Below are positions 5,622 through 8,510 of a DNA stretch of 8,510 nucleotides, piece after piece. Position numbers and translations under genes: made by a program. Below the pieces are notes generated by a model, which had not been told where the DNA came from, did not search any database, and was given only the letters and a program-made list of their open reading frames with translations. Numbering within the stretch: the first letter of the stretch is position 1; every line of letters begins with the position of its first letter. This DNA comes from Nitrospirota bacterium. GTDB taxonomy: Bacteria; Nitrospirota; Nitrospiria; Nitrospirales; Nitrospiraceae. The DNA is taken from NCBI GenBank assembly GCA_020028595.1, contig JAIBHQ010000023.1, forward strand, positions 1 to 8,510, in the 5' to 3' direction.

Positions 5622-5793
5622 TCTCAGCCGTCGGCTTTCAGCGGTCAGCTTGTGAGGGGGGTGGGAGAAACAGGATGATTCGAATCCTTTTCGTTTGGCA
5701 GGTCTCATATAACCTGGATGACGAAAGGCAGTCAGGATGATTCTTTGTTCGTCCGGAAACTAATCGCTGAGTGCTGATGGCTGAAAGCTGAAC
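5622..5793. repeat. Inverted pair of heptad (GCTGANN) arrays around a folded core
   Basis: Four 7-bp units on the - strand (5622-5649: GCTGACC, GCTGAAA, GCCGACG, GCTGAGA) face four units on the + strand (5766-5793: GCTGAGT, GCTGATG, GCTGAAA, GCTGAAC), all in perfect 7-bp phase. The core between them has an 11-bp direct repeat CAGGATGATTC (5671-5681 and 5733-5743), a palindrome GATTCGAATC (5676-5685), and a nested stem: CCTTTTCGT/ACGAAAGG (5686-5694, 5721-5728) around CAGGT/ACCTG (5699-5703, 5712-5716). The element starts 2 bp after the cytochrome stop and ends before the next ribosome binding site. It resembles a miniature inverted-repeat element. No ORF is supported inside. Confidence 0.7.
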
Positions 5794-5820
5794 GCTTCAT
5801 TTTCACAAGGAGGTATCGCC

Positions 5821-6036
5821 ATGACATGCAATGTGGGTGGAACTGAGCGAGGGATTCGGATCGTGATCGGGATTGCGTTGATCGCCGCGGGTGCATTTGC
5901 CGGTCTCCCGGAAGCGGGGATGTACGCGGCCTATGTCGTCGGCGCCGTGGCACTGGTGACCGGGGCCGTCGGGTCTTGTCCGGCGTGGACGCTGCTGGGC
6001 ATTAACACCTGTCCGACGCAGGACGTGAAGCGTTAA
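5821..6036 (+). CDS. DUF2892 (YgaP-type) small inner-membrane protein
   Basis: A 71-residue protein with two hydrophobic helices (about 12-30 and 36-52) joined by a short loop. It begins MTCNVGGTERGIR and ends with the GSCPAWTLLGINTCP signature (C53, C64), both typical of the DUF2892 family. ATG 5821 has a near-perfect ribosome binding site, AAGGAGGT at 5807-5814. In other bacteria the domain occurs alone or fused to a rhodanese, as in YgaP, and its molecular role is not settled. The conserved Cys pair after helix 2 could take part in thiol or persulfide chemistry. Here it sits inside a respiratory operon between two c-type cytochromes and a Cys-rich lipoprotein. The gap upstream carries the heptad-repeat element. 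Confidence 0.88.
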   Translation: MTCNVGGTERGIRIVIGIALIAAGAFAGLPEAGMYAAYVVGAVALVTGAVGSCPAWTLLGINTCPTQDVKR

Positions 6037-6066
6037 ACGTGAAACGTCCCTCGACTGGACTCGGGA

Positions 6067-6085
6067 CCCTGAGCATGTCGAAGGG
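6067..6085. repeat. Dispersed palindromic repeat of the TTCGACA-GCTCAGGG type
   Basis: CCCTGAGCATGTCGAAGGG reads on the other strand as CCCTTCGACATGCTCAGGG, a form of the intergenic palindromic repeat seen in many bacterial genomes. A degenerate partner (CCTCGACTGGACTCGGG, about 6049-6065) lies just upstream. The repeat overlaps the start of the lipoprotein frame and contains its ATG (6075). Family membership is from memory of the motif, not a search. Confidence 0.55.
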
Positions 6086-6479
6086 TGAAGCGTGGGGAAA
6101 GTGGGCTCTCATCACCGGGGCGGCCGCGCCTCTGCTGATGCTGGTATCCGCTTGTGCGACGGCTCATCCGGACGGTTCGTTCCCCGCGCAGAAGGCCTTG
6201 ATCGGGAAAAGCGAGTCGGAGATGCTGGCGTGCGCGGGCGAGCCGAAAAAGCGATCAGCGAGCGATGAGGAAACGAGGCTGACCTATCACCAGAAGGCTC
6301 CCGTGTTCGAGGAATCCTTCGCGACCTCGAAAACCAGCATGCCCTGTCCGCGCCATGCCTGCGAGGCGGTGGTGGTGCTCAAAGGTGACCGCGTATCGGA
6401 AGTGCAATACCATCCCACGCCGCGCTCGCTCGGCGGGTGCGAGCATTGCGAGGAGATTTTTCGCGCATGTATGCCATGA
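6075..6479 (+). CDS. Cysteine-rich lipoprotein, possibly SmpA/BamE-like
   Basis: A 134-residue protein with a lipoprotein signal: charged MSKGEAWGK, hydrophobic core 11-24, and lipobox L-V-S-A-C with C27 as the lipidated residue. The mature part begins with GKSESEMLACAGEP, which recalls the turn-helix-GEP pattern of SmpA/OmlA (BamE-like) repeats. It also has six more cysteines (C53, C91, C96, C122, C125, C132), including C-x2-C-x6-C near the C-terminus, suggesting disulfides or metal binding. GTG 6039 would add 12 residues and lies 2 nt after the upstream stop. ATG 6075 gives a normal-length signal and is chosen, with GGGA at 6063-6066, though the ribosome binding site is weak either way. The N-terminal region falls in a palindromic repeat. 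Its place just before the Rieske gene suggests a periplasmic accessory of the bc complex, but no such role is established. Confidence 0.7.
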   Translation: MSKGEAWGKWALITGAAAPLLMLVSACATAHPDGSFPAQKALIGKSESEMLACAGEPKKRSASDEETRLTYHQKAPVFEESFATSKTSMPCPRHACEAVVVLKGDRVSEVQYHPTPRSLGGCEHCEEIFRACMP

Positions 6480-6500
6480 AGAGCCAATGGAGAGGCAATC

Positions 6501-7052
6501 ATGAGTGAAGGCGATGAACACAAGGCGGAATTCGTGCCGGGACTCTCGACGCCGATCGGCACGCGCCGGACGTTTTTCCGCTGGGTGACCACGGTAGCGG
6601 CGGGCATGATCGGAATCGGCCTGGCGATTCCGCTGATCGGCTATGTCATCTCGCCGGCGTTGAAACGGCGAGAACAAACGTGGGTCGAAGTCGGGAGCGT
6701 GGGCGATCTCCCCGTCGGGAATCCCAAGCCGCTCGACTACGTCCAGACGATCCAGGACGGCTGGATGGAGAGCAAAGTGCAGAAAGCTGTCTGGGCTGTT
6801 AAACAGGCCGATGGACAGGTGACGGTGTTTTCGCCCATGTGCACGCATCTCGGTTGCGGCTATCGCTGGGAGGATGCGGACCGAAAATTTAAATGTCCCT
6901 GCCACGGCAGTGTCTACGATGCCGACGGCAAGGTGCTCGCTGGACCGGCGCCGAGACGACTCGATGTGCTGCCGTCGAAGGTCGAGGACGGCAGGCTCTT
7001 CGTGATGTACAAGGAATATAAAGCCGGATTGCGCGAGGCCGTCGAGATATAA
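6501..7052 (+). CDS. Rieske 2Fe-2S protein of the cytochrome bc complex
   Basis: A 183-residue protein. Residues 21-30 (TRRTFFRWVT) form a twin-arginine motif followed by one hydrophobic helix (31-51), which acts as Tat signal-anchor. The soluble domain has box 1 C114-T-H116-L-G-C119 and box 2 C132-P-C134-H135-G-S. C114, H116, C132 and H135 bind the cluster; C119 and C134 form the usual disulfide. The Pro loop GPAPRRLDVLP follows at 148-158. ATG 6501 is preceded by GGAGAGG at 6489-6495. Its role is to take one electron from quinol at the Qo site of cytochrome b and pass it to cytochrome c. The cytochrome b gene starts 101 bp downstream across a heptad-repeat element. All key residues are intact. 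Confidence 0.96.
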   Translation: MSEGDEHKAEFVPGLSTPIGTRRTFFRWVTTVAAGMIGIGLAIPLIGYVISPALKRREQTWVEVGSVGDLPVGNPKPLDYVQTIQDGWMESKVQKAVWAVKQADGQVTVFSPMCTHLGCGYRWEDADRKFKCPCHGSVYDADGKVLAGPAPRRLDVLPSKVEDGRLFVMYKEYKAGLREAVEI

Positions 7053-7063
7053 ACGCCTCGCGC

Positions 7064-7141
7064 AGGCAATAGGCGATGGGCAAGAGGCAATAGGCAGGAA
7101 ATGCTCTCTTCCCGATAGCCCATAGCCTAGCGCCTATAGCC
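7064..7141. repeat. Inverted pair of heptad (GGCNATN) arrays between Rieske and cytochrome b genes
   Basis: Five 7-bp units read on the + strand at 7064-7098 (AGGCAAT, AGGCGAT, GGGCAAG, AGGCAAT, AGGCAGG). Four units in opposite orientation lie at 7114-7141 (GATAGCC, CATAGCC, TAGCGCC, TATAGCC). The arms can pair imperfectly, about three quarters of 28 positions by my alignment, around a 15-nt loop. The unit differs from the GCTGANN family at 5622-5793 but shares the 7-bp period and the facing layout. The ribosome binding site of the next gene (GGAG 7143-7146) abuts the right edge. No coding frame is supported here. Confidence 0.7.
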
Positions 7142-7153
7142 TGGAGCATTCTG

Positions 7154-8510
7154 ATGCGAATTTATGACTGGCTCGATAGCCGGCTGAAGCTGAAGGCTGT
7201 CCAGCGGACGCTGTTGGATGAGCCGATTCCAGGCGGCGCGAGCTGGATTTACGTCTTCGGCTCGGCCACGCTGTTTCTGTTTCTGCTCCAGGCCATCACC
7301 GGCATGTTTCTCGCCGTGTATTACGCGCCGACGCCGGATCACGCCTACGACAGCATCACGTTCATCGAGACACAGGTCACATTCGGCGCGTTCGTCCGAG
7401 GCCTGCATCACTGGGGCGCCTCCGCGATGGTGATGGCGATCGGCCTGCACATGCTGCAGGTCTTTCTCTATGGCGCCTACAAGCCGCCGCGCGAAGTCAT
7501 GTGGATGGTCGGCGTCGCCTTATTTTTGATCACGCTGAGCTTTGCCTTCACCGGTTACCTTCTGCCGTGGGATCAGAATGCCTATTGGGCGACACAGATC
7601 GGGATCAACATGGTCGGTACCGTGCCGTTGATCGGCGACCTGGCCGTTCGCGTGCTCCGTGGCGGGCAGACGCTCGGAGCGTTGACCCTCTCGCGCTTCT
7701 TCGCGGTGCACGTGTTATTTCTACCGGCCACGATCGCCGCACTGGTGCTGCTCCATCTGTTCATTCTCCGCTGCGTGGGGCCGGCCGGACCCTGGACCGG
7801 CGGGTCCGAGCGCCGACAGCGCCCTGTGCAGGCCCCGCAGACGTCAGGTGCAGTTGCGCCGGTGTCCGCCGAGCGCCGCGTGCGGACCAGCGAAACGTTT
7901 TATCCCCGGCAGGTTTTCATGGACGCGGTGGTGATGCTGGGAATCTTCTCGGTGGTGGCCGCCCTTGCGCTGGCCGTCCCGTTTCCTCTCGCCGACAAGG
8001 CCGATCCCTCGGACACCACGTTCGTGCCGATTCCCGAATGGTACTTCCTTTTTTATTACCAGTTGTTGAAGTACGTGCATGGACCGCTGGAGCCGCTGGC
8101 GACGTGGATCCTGCCGGCGCTGTTTTTTCTTGCGCTGTTCGTCTGGCCGTTTCTGGACCGCAACCCGGCCCGCCGTCCGACGAGGCGTCCCTTCGCGCTG
8201 GGAGCCGGCGTCGCGTTTCTCGTGATGGTCTTCTCCCTGCTCGGGATCTCGATCCACGATCTGCGCGCGCTGCCGCGGGTGGATCCGGCCGTGGCGAAGG
8301 GCAAGGCCGTGTTTGCGCGGTTCGGCTGCGCCGGCTGCCACCGAATCCACGGGGAGGGCGGCGCGGTGGGGCCGGACCTGTCGCTCGTCGGCGACGCGAG
8401 GCCGGAGCGCGGATGGCATCTCAGGCATTTCCGCGATCCGCAGTCTGTCTCGCCCGACTCGATCATGCCGAAGTTCCCGCTGAACGAGCAGGAGCTGAAC
8501 GACCTGACAA
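7154..8510 (+). CDS. Fused cytochrome b6 / subunit IV / cytochrome c of a bc complex (3' end outside window)
   Basis: The frame is open from ATG 7154 (GGAG at 7143-7146) to the window edge, 452 residues so far. Residues 1-210 align closely with cytochrome b6, from the N-terminal Y-D-W to the four haem b ligands H85, H99, H186 and H201. The last pair is 15 apart, as in b6 rather than mitochondrial cytochrome b. A charged Pro/Ala linker (211-253) leads to a subunit IV-like part with the Qo motif P294-E-W-Y297 and three helices (about 258-276, 318-335, 346-365). From 375 a class I cytochrome c domain follows: haem site C392-A-G-C395-H396, probable ligand M438. The b6f Cys that binds haem cn (C35) is V34 here, so that haem is probably absent. 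The protein should oxidise quinol, pass one electron to the Rieske protein and the other across the membrane, with the fused haem c replacing cytochrome c1/f. Confidence 0.95.
   Translation, partial: MRIYDWLDSRLKLKAVQRTLLDEPIPGGASWIYVFGSATLFLFLLQAITGMFLAVYYAPTPDHAYDSITFIETQVTFGAFVRGLHHWGASAMVMAIGLHMLQVFLYGAYKPPREVMWMVGVALFLITLSFAFTGYLLPWDQNAYWATQIGINMVGTVPLIGDLAVRVLRGGQTLGALTLSRFFAVHVLFLPATIAALVLLHLFILRCVGPAGPWTGGSERRQRPVQAPQTSGAVAPVSAERRVRTSETFYPRQVFMDAVVMLGIFSVVAALALAVPFPLADKADPSDTTFVPIPEWYFLFYYQLLKYVHGPLEPLATWILPALFFLALFVWPFLDRNPARRPTRRPFALGAGVAFLVMVFSLLGISIHDLRALPRVDPAVAKGKAVFARFGCAGCHRIHGEGGAVGPDLSLVGDARPERGWHLRHFRDPQSVSPDSIMPKFPLNEQELNDLT

Noticed and set aside
5671..5685. GATTCGAATC resembling a tRNA T-arm
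   Set aside because: No acceptor stem, D-arm or anticodon arm can be assembled around it; it is better explained as part of the repeat-element core.

Overview
The window is GC-rich, gene-dense bacterial chromosome from a respiratory Gram-negative organism: it has an outer-membrane barrel, a lipoprotein, periplasmic c-type cytochromes, a cupredoxin and a cytochrome bc complex. The b6-like quinol oxidase fused to a cytochrome c domain, the DUF2892 protein and the heptad-type intergenic repeats suggest a Nitrospira-like (Nitrospirota) bacterium. That placement is an inference from gene content; there is no rRNA or other marker here.

Left part (1-3736, all + strand): an unrecognised cysteine-rich protein (53-595); a 150-bp regulatory gap; an outer-membrane beta-barrel protein (746-1462); a Crp/Fnr-family regulator with FNR-like cysteines (1534-2244); an O2-dependent fatty-acid desaturase (2299-3255); and a CopD-like membrane protein (3260-3736). 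The gap before the barrel gene holds two tandem TGA-N6-TCA palindromes, the core geometry of Crp/Fnr sites, 22 bp apart. It also holds a dyad that would pair the barrel gene's Shine-Dalgarno sequence.

Middle (3737-4788): a strong hairpin with a U-tract on the - strand ends a - strand gene for a secreted type 1 copper protein (3827-4318). A 470-bp gap follows. It may contain a 40-codon - strand gene (4546-4668) and a dyad-bearing promoter for the next operon.

Right part (4789-8510, + strand): a probable respiratory operon of a class I cytochrome c, a membrane-anchored cytochrome c'-like protein, a DUF2892 membrane protein, a cysteine-rich lipoprotein, a Rieske Fe-S protein, and a fused cytochrome b6 / subunit IV / cytochrome c protein that runs off the window. 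The likely job is quinol oxidation at the membrane with electrons passed to periplasmic c-type cytochromes. Two gaps inside this operon carry inverted pairs of 7-bp-period repeat arrays of two different families, and a third widespread-type palindrome supplies the probable start codon of the lipoprotein.

The most interesting signals are regulatory and repetitive: the tandem Crp/Fnr-like sites close to a Crp/Fnr gene, the dyad over the ribosome binding site, the paired heptad arrays, and the possible small cysteine/histidine-rich protein. No phage, transposase, CRISPR array or RNA gene is visible.
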